Shown here one piece after another: positions 44,812 to 53,245 of a DNA stretch of 64,000 bases; the first letter of the stretch is position 1; every line of letters begins with the position of its first letter. The notes beneath the pieces were generated by a model that saw nothing but the letters and a program-made list of their open reading frames with translations, made no database searches and was not told the DNA's origin. This stretch comes from Planctomycetaceae bacterium (GTDB taxonomy: Bacteria > Planctomycetota > Planctomycetia > Planctomycetales > Planctomycetaceae), in contig JANSXP010000020.1 in assembly GCA_024742875.1 (NCBI GenBank), positions 1 to 64,000 of the forward strand. Reading direction: 5' to 3'. The translations under genes and the position numbers were made by a program.

Positions 44812-45254
44812 GCGAATCTCCTAAAACAAAAGAAAGGAAAGAAGAAGAGAGAGTTAAGAAATGTGCGGGAACAACACCCACACTTCATAGAGTCTCGTTC
44901 TAGACGTGGTGATTGGCAACAAAACTTCGTTGGATTGTGACAAATTCAGGCTGCGAAACCCCACCTGCCGGTGGATGGGCGTTCAATGGCTGCGAAAACA
45001 CTCAAATGTTCACACTTAATGAGTGAACATTCCCTGCAACCATAGGCGCTCGCCCTCCTGAACATAAAAGAAGTGTAGCACTCTTGAAACCGGTTTCAAG
45101 ATGAAGTTAACTAAGTGTTAGGATGATCGGACAAATCGCTGTCAACTTGAGAGATAACTGCTTGAAACGTCCGATCTCGTCCGTTGTTAAAGTCGCCGTG
45201 CGACCTAACATTGTGACGTCGAATCTGCTTGAACTCTGACTGGAAAGACTCGTT
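44812..45254. promoter_or_regulatory. Divergent regulatory region with operator-like palindromes
   Basis: This 443-base region separates the DUF1559 gene (minus) from the small lipoprotein (plus) and is AT-rich. It holds a perfect 20-bp palindrome TCTTGAAACCGGTTTCAAGA (45082-45101), a 9-bp inverted repeat AATGTTCAC/GTGAACATT with a nine-base spacer (45005-45031), and a short CCACC/GGTGG hairpin at about 44961-44974. A purine-rich AAGAAAGGAAAGAAG run lies at 44828-44845, at the DUF1559 ribosome site. No coding frame is evident. Confidence 0.6.
45082..45101. promoter_or_regulatory. Perfect 20-bp palindrome, LacI-family-like operator
   Basis: TCTTGAAACCGGTTTCAAGA is fully self-complementary. 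Its centre AACCGGTT has the CG dyad usual for LacI/GalR-family operators. It lies 154 bases before the small lipoprotein start and about 270 before the DUF1559 start. No LacI-type gene is in the window, so the binding protein is unknown. Confidence 0.5.
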
Positions 45255-45431
45255 ATGAAACGCTTTGGACTGCTGTCCCTGTTTGCTTTTGCCTGCTCTT
45301 TGTCTTTGGCTGGTTGTGGCAGCGATGAAGACCCTGCACCGCTGGAATCCACTGAAGAAACACAGCAGCTGCAGGAAGAATCGGCTTCGGGTATGGAAGA
45401 AGCCATGAAGAAGATGGGCAAAGGCAAATAG
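45255..45431 (+). CDS. Small acidic lipoprotein, 58 residues
   Basis: ATG 45255 begins MKRFGLLSLFAFACSLSLAGC, a clear lipobox LAGC with Cys21 lipidated. The mature part is acidic (SDEDPAPLESTEETQQLQEES) and ends in a short basic tail KKMGKGK. The gene is followed by a perfect terminator hairpin, which supports it as a real transcription unit. Upstream is a regulatory region shared with DUF1559. No family recognised. Confidence 0.75.
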   Translation: MKRFGLLSLFAFACSLSLAGCGSDEDPAPLESTEETQQLQEESASGMEEAMKKMGKGK

Positions 45432-45445
45432 TCTGCCCCGCAACA

Positions 45446-45477
45446 AAATAAGCCGCTGCAACTGCAGCGGCTTATTT
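45446..45477. terminator. Perfect 15-bp stem-loop terminator
   Basis: AAATAAGCCGCTGCA (45446-45460) pairs perfectly with TGCAGCGGCTTATTT (45463-45477) around a two-base AC loop. It lies 14 bases past the small lipoprotein stop and before the convergent LRR gene end, and U-rich flanks exist on both strands, so it can end both transcripts. Confidence 0.9.
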
Positions 45478-45511
45478 GCTTTACGCTTTGTCAGAGTATC
45501 CGTTGGGAAGA

Positions 45512-46531
45512 CTACATGTCCCATTCCCATGCGGTCTGTGATGTGGGTGGAAAGTGCTTTCGGATCCCTGCTTCTGTCACAGTCGTCCCCCGAACCTTAA
45601 CGGAGAACAACACGGGCGTACCGGCCATATCACCGACAGCGTCATCTGTTACCCGTGTGTTATTGGCCGTGAGACCATTGAGTGTCAGAAAGCCGGCCCC
45701 ACGAAATCCAACTCCTGAAAACTGTGTATCCGAAACATCGAGCGTCTTGAGCAACTCGGCCGGACCAAGCTTCAGAATGGCGTCATTGCTGAGGTCGCAT
45801 CCCGCCAGCATCAGATGTTCCAGGGTGCTGATCTCCGAAAGTCTTCCAAGTTTATCACCGGAGATGGGACACCCGCTCAGTGACAGTTTCATCAGCGACT
45901 TCATGCCGGCCACCGCGTCAATGACTGAGTCATCAATCCCGTCCGAACGAACGTAGAGAATCTTCAGATCCGGCAGGCCGGCGACGATCGTCCTGACGCC
46001 CGCCACTGTGATTTGGGTATCGACAATCTGCAGTTCTTCGAGGTTTGCGATTGTAGCGAGCGTTTCGCAGGCCACGTCGGTCAAAGGCGTATTGTTGAGT
46101 CGCAGGACGCGCAGATGAGCCTGATCTTTCAAAGCGGCCACGACCTCGTCACTGCATTGAGCGCTCCCTGACAGGTCCACATCACTTAGCGTGCGGGATT
46201 TTGCAATGGCCTGAAGAGACTGACTTCCCGCCCCGGAGCCAGACAGGGTAACGGACTTGAGTTTTGGCATCCCAACAATGGCGGCAACCTGCTCATCCGT
46301 AAGCCCGTCTGCGTCCCCGTGAAAATCCTGCAGCGAAGGCAGCCCCTGCAACTGCTCAACGATATCCGTCGGCACCGAAGCGTTCGTGAATCGAACGGAT
46401 TTGGGACTGCCGTCAAGCCCTCGAGAGACCTGCCCTCCCGCCTTTTCCAGTGAGTCAATGATCCCCGCTTCCTGCTGGCAGCCAACTCCGACGAACAGCA
46501 AACCGACCAGACAAACGCTCCGCAACCTCAT
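45512..46531 (-). CDS. Leucine-rich-repeat lipoprotein
   Basis: From ATG 46531 the product has 339 residues and a lipobox-type start MRLRSVCLVGLLFVGVGC (GVGC). The mature part is a solenoid of leucine-rich repeats with LxxLxLxxxxIxxxxLxxL spacing (HLRVLRLNNTPLTDVACETL, ANLEELQIVDTQITVAGVRTI, STLEHLMLAGCDLSNDAILKL). About nine repeats can be counted. It is probably a surface-exposed binding protein; the ligand is unknown. The frame is open to 46579 (GTG) but the extra residues precede a good signal peptide. Confidence 0.85.
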   Translation of the reverse strand: MRLRSVCLVGLLFVGVGCQQEAGIIDSLEKAGGQVSRGLDGSPKSVRFTNASVPTDIVEQLQGLPSLQDFHGDADGLTDEQVAAIVGMPKLKSVTLSGSGAGSQSLQAIAKSRTLSDVDLSGSAQCSDEVVAALKDQAHLRVLRLNNTPLTDVACETLATIANLEELQIVDTQITVAGVRTIVAGLPDLKILYVRSDGIDDSVIDAVAGMKSLMKLSLSGCPISGDKLGRLSEISTLEHLMLAGCDLSNDAILKLGPAELLKTLDVSDTQFSGVGFRGAGFLTLNGLTANNTRVTDDAVGDMAGTPVLFSVKVRGTTVTEAGIRKHFPPTSQTAWEWDM

Positions 46532-46750
46532 AATGTTCTCTCGCTGAAACAGGACTGTTGGACGCCGGCAATCTATCACAAGATGCAGTGATTAACAGGA
46601 TGGTTTGTGTAAGGAATGCGGTGAACGGCAAACTTGCGGGACGTCCGTTAACATGCTGGATTCGAGGTCACAGCCACAAACTGACGAAGCAAAACGTGCA
46701 GGCAGGCGGTCATTACTGCGTCAATGCTGCTGAGCAGGAGGAGCCCCACA

Positions 46751-48484
46751 ATGAACTGTCAAAAACGTTGCGGAATCACGCTACTCATGATTCTGATTCC
46801 GTTTCCAGGCTGTACGAAAACGACTTCCGAATCAGGCTCAGGCTCCGAACGTCATTCGGACACGATTGCCACTGTCGAGAACGACGGCAGGCAAGAGCCA
46901 GTGCTGCAGTTTCGAATTCGGTCCGGGACCGAAGGCATTGAATTCGTCAGTCGCAATGGGGAGCAGTCAGAGCAGTTCACCATTCTGGAATCGCTCGGTG
47001 GCGGGGTGGGGCTCATCGACATCAATCACGACGGCTGGGACGACGTCCTGCTGCCCGGCGGTGGCGAAGTGAGTGAAGCGGCTGTTCCTTCCGGCCTGCC
47101 CTGCGGGCTGTTTCAAAACCTGAGACACGCCACATTTACCGATGTGAGCCGTCCTGCAGCAGTGGGCAACAAACAGCTCTATTCGCATGGCATCGCGCGG
47201 GCCGATTTTGACAGTGATGGCTTTGCCGATTTTCTGATCACCGGCTATGGAACACCGCAGCTGTTTCGCAACCTCGGAGACGGCACGTTTGAACGCACGG
47301 CCGCCTTTGAGGAAGCCAGCAGCCTGTGGAGCAGCAGTGCCGCCTGGGGAGACATCAACGGCGATGGGCATCCGGATGTCTACGTTGCCCGCTACGTCAA
47401 CTGGTCGCCCGACAACAATCCACCCTGCGATGACGGCACAGGCGAACGAGATGTCTGCCCTCCCCGCGATTTCGACGGACTGCCTGACAGTCTGTACATC
47501 TCCGACGGCAGCGGACAGTTTGAGGATGTCACAACAGCGTATAGCCTGAGCCCTGACGGGAAAGGCCTGGGCGTTATCCTCGCGGATCTGGATGCGGATC
47601 AGGATGTCGACATTTACGTCACAAACGACACGGTCCCCAACCACCTGTTTCAAAACGCGGGCAATGGCTCGTTTGTTGACATGTCGCTGGTCAGCGGCGG
47701 CAGCGTGAGTGGTTCCGGCGTACCACAGGGCAGCATGGGGGTGCAGCTGCTGGACTACAACAGCGACGGACGATTCGACGTGTGGGTGACCAACTATGAA
47801 AAAGAGGCCAGCGCGCTCTACGAGGGCATCGGCGGATTTCTGTTTCGGCACGTGAGTCAAAAGACAAAAATCACAGATGTGGGCGCCATGTATGTGGGCT
47901 GGGGCGTGCTGAACATTGACGCGGATCACGATGGTGACGAAGACGTTTTCATCGCCAACGGGCACGTCATCCGTCACCCACAGTCTGCCCCGTTGCGACA
48001 GACATCGCTGCTGATGCAAAACGACAATGGCACTTCGTTTCGCAATGTGACGGCAACTGCCGGCGACTACATTTCGTCCCCTCACATGGCCCGTGGCTGC
48101 GGGGCCAGCGACCTCGATCACGATGGGGATCTGGACATCGTCATCACCCACACCAACGAACCTGCTGTCGTGCTGGAAAATGCCACACTGTCAGCCAACT
48201 GGCTGCTCATCGACCTGGTGGGAGTCAAGTCGGCACGGGATCCTGTCGGTGCCACTGTGACGGCCACAACGTCAACCGGACAGATCCATCGCCAGTTTCT
48301 GGCGGGTGGCAGCTATGCGTCCAGCAGCAGCCGCCGTTTGCACTTCGGCATCGGCAGCGATGAAACTCTGGAGGAACTGATTGTTCAGTGGCCCTCAGGA
48401 ACCCGTCAGAGTTTTCGCAATGTGCCCGCCAATCAGACGCTCTGTCTGGTGGAAGGCCGCAGTCCGCGGACGCTCAGAGACTGA
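46751..48484 (+). CDS. CRTAC1-family FG-GAP/ASPIC-UnbV lipoprotein (third copy)
   Basis: From ATG 46751 the product has 577 residues and a lipobox FPGC after a hydrophobic stretch (GITLLMILIPFPGC). It lacks the TPR region of the two operon copies. FG-GAP blades run from about 70 to 470 (GLIDINHDGWDDVLLPGGG, RADFDSDGFADFLITGYG, ILADLDADQDVDIYVTNDT, NIDADHDGDEDVFIANGH). An ASPIC/UnbV domain closes it (SARDPVGATVTATTSTGQIHRQ, ELIVQWPSGTRQSF). A strong AGGAGGA ribosome site precedes the ATG. It is divergent from the LRR lipoprotein. Confidence 0.92.
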   Translation: MNCQKRCGITLLMILIPFPGCTKTTSESGSGSERHSDTIATVENDGRQEPVLQFRIRSGTEGIEFVSRNGEQSEQFTILESLGGGVGLIDINHDGWDDVLLPGGGEVSEAAVPSGLPCGLFQNLRHATFTDVSRPAAVGNKQLYSHGIARADFDSDGFADFLITGYGTPQLFRNLGDGTFERTAAFEEASSLWSSSAAWGDINGDGHPDVYVARYVNWSPDNNPPCDDGTGERDVCPPRDFDGLPDSLYISDGSGQFEDVTTAYSLSPDGKGLGVILADLDADQDVDIYVTNDTVPNHLFQNAGNGSFVDMSLVSGGSVSGSGVPQGSMGVQLLDYNSDGRFDVWVTNYEKEASALYEGIGGFLFRHVSQKTKITDVGAMYVGWGVLNIDADHDGDEDVFIANGHVIRHPQSAPLRQTSLLMQNDNGTSFRNVTATAGDYISSPHMARGCGASDLDHDGDLDIVITHTNEPAVVLENATLSANWLLIDLVGVKSARDPVGATVTATTSTGQIHRQFLAGGSYASSSSRRLHFGIGSDETLEELIVQWPSGTRQSFRNVPANQTLCLVEGRSPRTLRD

Positions 48485-48510
48485 AGCCGATTTCAACAGC
48501 GAATCGGACG

Positions 48511-48527
48511 ACAGGCCGCCAGCCTGT
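48511..48527. terminator. Short hairpin between convergent genes
   Basis: ACAGGC and GCCTGT pair around CGCCA, 26 bases past the third CRTAC1 stop and just before the ABC permease end. No T run follows, so termination is uncertain. Confidence 0.35.
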
Positions 48528-48531
48528 GAAC

Positions 48532-49329
48532 TCAACGCGTCCGGCCACTCATGCTCATGGCAAAAAATCGCCGCAAAATCCACTCGCCGATCACCGTGAC
48601 CAGTGCGAACATGATCACGCCCAGCAGTGTGGAAACGAAGACTGTGGCATAGAGTTCGTCCGTATCGAATCCGCTGCGTTTGCGCTCAATCATCACGCCC
48701 AGTCCCGTGAGGCTGGATCCCACAAAAAACTCGCCCACGATGGCCCCCACGATGGAGGCTCCGCCGGCAATGCGAATGCCACTAATCAGGTAAGGCAATG
48801 CGTGGGGCAGCTGCAGTTTCCAGAGTGTCTGCCAGCGACTGGCCGTGTTCAGACGAAACAATTCCAGCAGCTGTGGATCCACCTGCAGCAACCCCGTCGT
48901 CGTGCTTGTGATGACGGGAAAGATGCTGATGATGGCTGCGATCAGACTGACTCCATAAAAACCGCGTTCCACGGCAATCACCACAATGGGAGCCACGGCA
49001 ATGATGGGGACCGTCTGCAGCAGAATGGCATAAGGATAAAACGCACTGCGGATCAGTGACGACTGGCTGAAAGCAAACGCACACAGCACGCCGAGTCCAA
49101 TGCTCAGCGCCAGGCCCGCCATAGCGGCTTTGGCCGTTTCCACACTGGCAGACCACAGTCGTGAGCTGTTTTCGACCAGCGCCTGTCCGACAGCAACCGG
49201 CGAAGGAATGACGATGGGCGGAACCTCAGCCAGCGTCACGGCCAGGTGCCAGACAATCAGCACAAGCACGGTCACCACCAGCGGCGCGGCGATCTGTAAG
49301 AGCTGTTGCCGAAAACGAACTGACGTCAT
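48532..49329 (-). CDS. ABC transporter permease (nitrate/sulfonate/thiamine-precursor type)
   Basis: From ATG 49329 the product has 265 residues with six membrane segments. The conserved loop before the fifth helix reads RLNTASRWQTLWKLQLPHALPYLISGIRIAGGASIVGAIVGEFF, the EAA-like motif of the BPD family, and LGVMIERKRSGFDTDELYATV follows. It resembles SsuC/TauC/ThiX-type importers. The start lies one base after the ATPase stop. No periplasmic binding protein is beside it, so the substrate is unknown. Confidence 0.9.
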   Translation of the reverse strand: MTSVRFRQQLLQIAAPLVVTVLVLIVWHLAVTLAEVPPIVIPSPVAVGQALVENSSRLWSASVETAKAAMAGLALSIGLGVLCAFAFSQSSLIRSAFYPYAILLQTVPIIAVAPIVVIAVERGFYGVSLIAAIISIFPVITSTTTGLLQVDPQLLELFRLNTASRWQTLWKLQLPHALPYLISGIRIAGGASIVGAIVGEFFVGSSLTGLGVMIERKRSGFDTDELYATVFVSTLLGVIMFALVTVIGEWILRRFFAMSMSGRTR

Positions 49330-49330
49330 G

Positions 49331-50293
49331 TCACCCTGTCCTGTCGTTTGAGGGCGTGCCGCCAGAGGGCGTTTTGTCAGACAACATTTCTTCGGACGTT
49401 TTGCCAGGAGGCTTTTCGCCAACAGACCTGCTGTCAGCAGGCCCGTCGCTTTCCATCCCATTGGCCCGGTACAGCGACTGAGTGACTTTCTCCACCAGCG
49501 CATGAAACGCGGGTGCCGAACGCAGCGACTGATCACGCTCGGACAGATCGATGGGAATGTCGGCGGCCACTCCCGACGGTGTGCCGCCCAGCACCACCAC
49601 ACGATCGCTCATGAACACCGCCTCGTTGATGTTGTGCGTGACCAGCAGCGTCGTGAGACCCCGCTGAGAATGAATCTGCCGCACATCTTCCTCCAGTTGC
49701 ATACGCAACAGATCGTCCAGCGCGGCAAACGGCTCATCCAGCAGCAGCAACTGGGGTTCGAGCACCAGCGCCCGGGCAATCGACACCCGCATCTGCATCC
49801 CCCCCGACAGTTCGCCGGGACGCTTTTGCGTGTCCTGCTGAGCAAAACCCACCATGTCAAACAGCTCAGCCAAACGGCGCTCGTCGATCGTCCGTCCCTG
49901 TCCCAGTTCGGACGGCAGCAGCACATTATCACGCGCGGATCGCCATGGGATGAGCGTGGGAGACTGAAACACCATTCCCGGGTTGCCGGCCAGCCCTCGT
50001 CGATGGATCCGGCCAGTCGTTGGCAACAGCAGGCCAGCCACCAGTCGCAGCAAAGTTGACTTGCCGCATCCGGAAGCCCCCAGCACACTGACCAGTTCGC
50101 CACTGCTTACGCCAAGTTGCTCCACAGACAGCACGTGTGGCAACCGATCATTATAAGCGAACGTCAACTGCTCCACTGCAATTGCAGAATGGTCGCTGCG
50201 TTCGCCTGTCGGCCCCCCTGCTCCTTCGAGGGGCGTCTGATCGGCGTGGAGCGCCTTTGGCTGCTCCTGACTTGTCCTGCTGTGCTCACCCAC
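49331..50293 (-). CDS. ABC transporter ATP-binding protein (nitrate/sulfonate type)
   Basis: The 320-residue protein has Walker A GASGCGKST, the Q-loop MVFQSPTLIPW, signature LSGGMQMR, Walker B LLLLDEPFAALD and the H-loop VTHNINEA. The size up to about 265 fits SsuB/TauB-type importers. An unusual C-terminal tail of about 55 residues (GEKPPGKTSEEMLSDKTPSG) is Lys/Ser/Pro rich and follows repeated DNA. An N-terminal extension of about 30 residues is also present. Start is GTG 50293. It is operonic with the permease. Confidence 0.92.
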   Translation of the reverse strand: MGEHSRTSQEQPKALHADQTPLEGAGGPTGERSDHSAIAVEQLTFAYNDRLPHVLSVEQLGVSSGELVSVLGASGCGKSTLLRLVAGLLLPTTGRIHRRGLAGNPGMVFQSPTLIPWRSARDNVLLPSELGQGRTIDERRLAELFDMVGFAQQDTQKRPGELSGGMQMRVSIARALVLEPQLLLLDEPFAALDDLLRMQLEEDVRQIHSQRGLTTLLVTHNINEAVFMSDRVVVLGGTPSGVAADIPIDLSERDQSLRSAPAFHALVEKVTQSLYRANGMESDGPADSRSVGEKPPGKTSEEMLSDKTPSGGTPSNDRTG

Positions 50294-50345
50294 CGCTAAA
50301 CACTCTGCCTGTTCTCATATTCGCCCGGCAAAGATACCGTGCGTT

Positions 50346-53042
50346 TTACATAATGTCGCGCTGACGAAACGTCATCTGTGTCAGATCGGCCTTTTGCTCA
50401 GACTCACCGATCTTTTTGATGGTGCCTTTGCCAAGTTTGAATCGATAGCGATTGGTGATGGGGTCAGGAACCCGATGCACCACACTGTTGGGTGGCTGAT
50501 CGGCATGCAGAGCATTGCTCCACAGCACGCCCGGTCGAATCGCCGTGGTGACGATGGCAACCGCTTCGTAACTGCCCTTGCCAATTCGGATCAGGCCCGC
50601 CTTTTCCAGCCCGGCAAACGACTGACTGTCACTTTCCACACCCACAAACCCGCCCGTTTGAATCAGCACGTCGTTGTTTTCCACACGCACCAGATCACCG
50701 CTTTCAATCCCGCGGGAGGTGGCATCATTGGGATGAATTTCCACAAACTGCATGGGCCATCGCTGCTTTATGTAGTCTGTGCGACGACCATCAAAGTTGG
50801 TCTGCCAGATCTCGTTGATGCGGCCCATCGTGACCCACAATTCGTCACCACGCGGCGTGATGCGATTATAGAAGTCCGCAAATTCTGACCACGGCGTTTT
50901 GTGCAGCAGCCCTTTTCCCGAATGGGAGCCAAACGCGGCCATCCATTTCATGTGGACCGTGGGGCCCTCGGGCGAGCCAAAGTCCATGTCATGATCGTGC
51001 AGTCGCTTGGTGCCGACGATAGCCCCCCGCGCGGCCTCATCACTGAACGATCCGGCATAGTCACGATAGGCGGCTGACTCGGTCAGTTGCTCCCGCCAGC
51101 GAACGGGAGTCTGAATACCGGTGGTGCCCAGCCTGGACAGCAGTTCATGTCCCGTGATGCCCATCTGCCGGGCATAGGCCACCAGAGGCTGATAGTTGAG
51201 AATGCCTTTGCGACCGAATCGGGCGGCCTGCTCAAACACATCGTTGCTGTTTTTCCAGTCGTAGTCTTTGAAACCCATCCGCTGGGCAAACTGACTGATG
51301 ATCCACCAGTCCGGTTTCGCCTCACCGGGCGGATCACAGAATTTTGAGTACAGTCGCAGTCGTCTCTCGCCGTTGCAGCGTGTGAAGTTCTCTTCGCCCC
51401 ACGTGGCGGCCGGCAGAACAAGGTCGGCAAATTCGGTGCCCATGGGCGCGACGGGATAGATGTCCTGATGCACAACCATCATGCCGCCGTTGTCGACCCG
51501 CGCAATCAAAGCGGCCACCGCCTGGTCAACGGTCGCCGCCGTCACCTGGTGGGGCGACTGGGATGTCATCGCACGAAACTTCTGCATCAGTTCCTGGCTG
51601 GCCGCCATGGCCTGCGTCCACGTGGTTCCAATCACCCACGCAAATCTCAGATTGCCCGCTTCCACCCAGCGATCCAGGTCGATTTCCTTGCGGCGTCGGC
51701 CCACCTGTTTTTCCGGAGAGAAAATGCGGGGATAAGACTCGGCGCCGTACCAGCCCCGCTGATGGCCCCCCATTCGCGACACCACGCGGCCCTCGCGATT
51801 GCCGGAGCCGCAGATCAGCGCCAGGCTCGAATAGCTGGCCGTGTTCAGATAGTTGTTGCTCCAGTAGTTGCCCTTCTCAAACGCAAACGACGTTTTGGGT
51901 CGTGTGCCGTTGACGGGGCGGGCCATCATTTCGGCCGCCTGACGAATTTTATCCGCCGGGATGCCCGTGACTGTCGAGGCGCTGTTCAGTTCTGCGTCTG
52001 GGTTATTCAGCACCCACTGTTTGTATTCCTCAAAGGAAGCACCAAATTTGCCCCAGGTCGTCCGCCACTGCCAGGGCGTATTGCGGGTGCCGCGGCCAAA
52101 GCCGGAATCAATCTCCCAGCGATTGGCCACCCACTGAGCGATGTAGTCGGCATCTTCCCAGCCGTTTTCCAGAATCAACCGGGCCAGAGCCAGATGCAGG
52201 ATGGTGTCGGTGCCGGGGATGATCTGCAGAAACAAGCCGCCGTTGGCTTCCGCCCAGGCCACTCCCGTCGTCCGCCGCGGCAACACGTAAATGTGCTTCA
52301 CGTCCGGCCGCATCATCCATTCGGTCCAGGCCACAGTCTTGGTTTCATACGGGTCGGTGCCGGAAAACAGGATCACGTCCGACTTCGCCCAGTCGTCATA
52401 TGAGGCACTGAACGGGTTGATGCCGGCATCGTCAATCCCGGCCGTGTCGTTGCCTGGCCCGGGCTTATCATGGGGCGCATAAGCGGGCGTCTGGATCGAC
52501 TCAAACGCGAGACGACTGATGGCATACGTGTTTTCAAAATACTGATAGCTGAAGGTCTTCATCCCCCACGCTTCGCGGCCGTGCTTTTCCAGCACGTGCT
52601 CACTGACACGCGCAAGAATTTCGATTGCGTCGTCCCACGAGACGGGCACCTGCTGGCCATTCACACGCAGCAGAGGCGTTTTGAGTCGATCTTTGGTAGG
52701 ACCATCGGGGTCGAACGGTTTCTTCGCGAGGCAGCCCCCGCGAATGGAATGATTGCCGCCCGGATTGACCACGGTGGCATCGGGATCCGGCAGCACCACC
52801 AGATTGTGTCGCTCGCCGTTGACCATGCAGTGCCCGTGCTCGTTGGGACTGATCCACTGCCCCGACGCTTCAGCAACCGGAAAATCGACGCCCAGCGCAT
52901 TGTCCTCAGCCCGCTCGCCGCCTGCCGTCCCTTCCGGCCAGACGAACGCTTTGTAGCCGCAGCCCACAATACAGTAGTCGCAGGCGGTTGAAACGACGGT
53001 TGCGTCTTTGGGGGGCAGCGGCACACGATTTTCTTGTGACAT
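50346..53042 (-). CDS. AioA/IdrA-like molybdopterin oxidoreductase, large subunit
   Basis: From ATG 53042 the product has 898 residues. The N terminus is CDYCIVGCGYKAF with Cys21, Cys24 and Cys28, and Ser99 in HSIRGG instead of a fourth Cys, matching by position (from memory) the [3Fe-4S] site of arsenite oxidase AioA. RMGGHQRGWY, NGERRLRLYSKFCDPPGEA and the C-terminal molybdopterin domain also match. The Aio His and Glu arsenite ligands appear replaced in HDKPGPGNDTAGIDDAG, so arsenite is doubtful; iodate reductase IdrA is the other known relative. No Rieske subunit (AioB/IdrB) is adjacent. It has no TAT signal of its own. Substrate unknown. Confidence 0.85.
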   Translation of the reverse strand: MSQENRVPLPPKDATVVSTACDYCIVGCGYKAFVWPEGTAGGERAEDNALGVDFPVAEASGQWISPNEHGHCMVNGERHNLVVLPDPDATVVNPGGNHSIRGGCLAKKPFDPDGPTKDRLKTPLLRVNGQQVPVSWDDAIEILARVSEHVLEKHGREAWGMKTFSYQYFENTYAISRLAFESIQTPAYAPHDKPGPGNDTAGIDDAGINPFSASYDDWAKSDVILFSGTDPYETKTVAWTEWMMRPDVKHIYVLPRRTTGVAWAEANGGLFLQIIPGTDTILHLALARLILENGWEDADYIAQWVANRWEIDSGFGRGTRNTPWQWRTTWGKFGASFEEYKQWVLNNPDAELNSASTVTGIPADKIRQAAEMMARPVNGTRPKTSFAFEKGNYWSNNYLNTASYSSLALICGSGNREGRVVSRMGGHQRGWYGAESYPRIFSPEKQVGRRRKEIDLDRWVEAGNLRFAWVIGTTWTQAMAASQELMQKFRAMTSQSPHQVTAATVDQAVAALIARVDNGGMMVVHQDIYPVAPMGTEFADLVLPAATWGEENFTRCNGERRLRLYSKFCDPPGEAKPDWWIISQFAQRMGFKDYDWKNSNDVFEQAARFGRKGILNYQPLVAYARQMGITGHELLSRLGTTGIQTPVRWREQLTESAAYRDYAGSFSDEAARGAIVGTKRLHDHDMDFGSPEGPTVHMKWMAAFGSHSGKGLLHKTPWSEFADFYNRITPRGDELWVTMGRINEIWQTNFDGRRTDYIKQRWPMQFVEIHPNDATSRGIESGDLVRVENNDVLIQTGGFVGVESDSQSFAGLEKAGLIRIGKGSYEAVAIVTTAIRPGVLWSNALHADQPPNSVVHRVPDPITNRYRFKLGKGTIKKIGESEQKADLTQMTFRQRDIM

Positions 53043-53130
53043 GGCGTCTCTGGGCCGGAGGGTCTCTGCGAAAGCGAACCGCCGGATAATACCACCGTGA
53101 CCGCGCAACGAAAATGCACCCCGCTGGCCC

Positions 53131-53214
53131 CAACCCGGGCCCGAGGCGCGACGCGGGCCCGTCGCGCAACTCGCGCCCGTCGCGCAACTCGCGCCCGACG
53201 CGCAACCCGGGCCC
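53131..53214. repeat. GC-rich 18-bp intergenic tandem repeat
   Basis: Units of 18 bp, each ending in CCC, repeat about four and a half times; the two central copies (53161-53178 and 53179-53196) are identical. The array sits between the AioA-like start and the end of the PVC-type gene. It is almost pure G+C and could affect promoter structure or termination. The GACGC(A/G)C start is shared with the 25132-25204 array. Confidence 0.9.
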
Positions 53215-53245
53215 GCGACATTGCGAGGTGCGCGCCGTGCCGCGA

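Noticed and set aside
46967-48151. 394-codon minus-strand frame opposite the third CRTAC1 gene
   Set aside because: Repeated Ile/Val/Asn-like pattern is the mirror of FG-GAP repeats on the plus strand.
50346-53042. Naming the molybdoenzyme aioA
   Set aside because: The cluster ligands match, but arsenite-ligand residues seem replaced and no aioB is present, so the substrate is left open.
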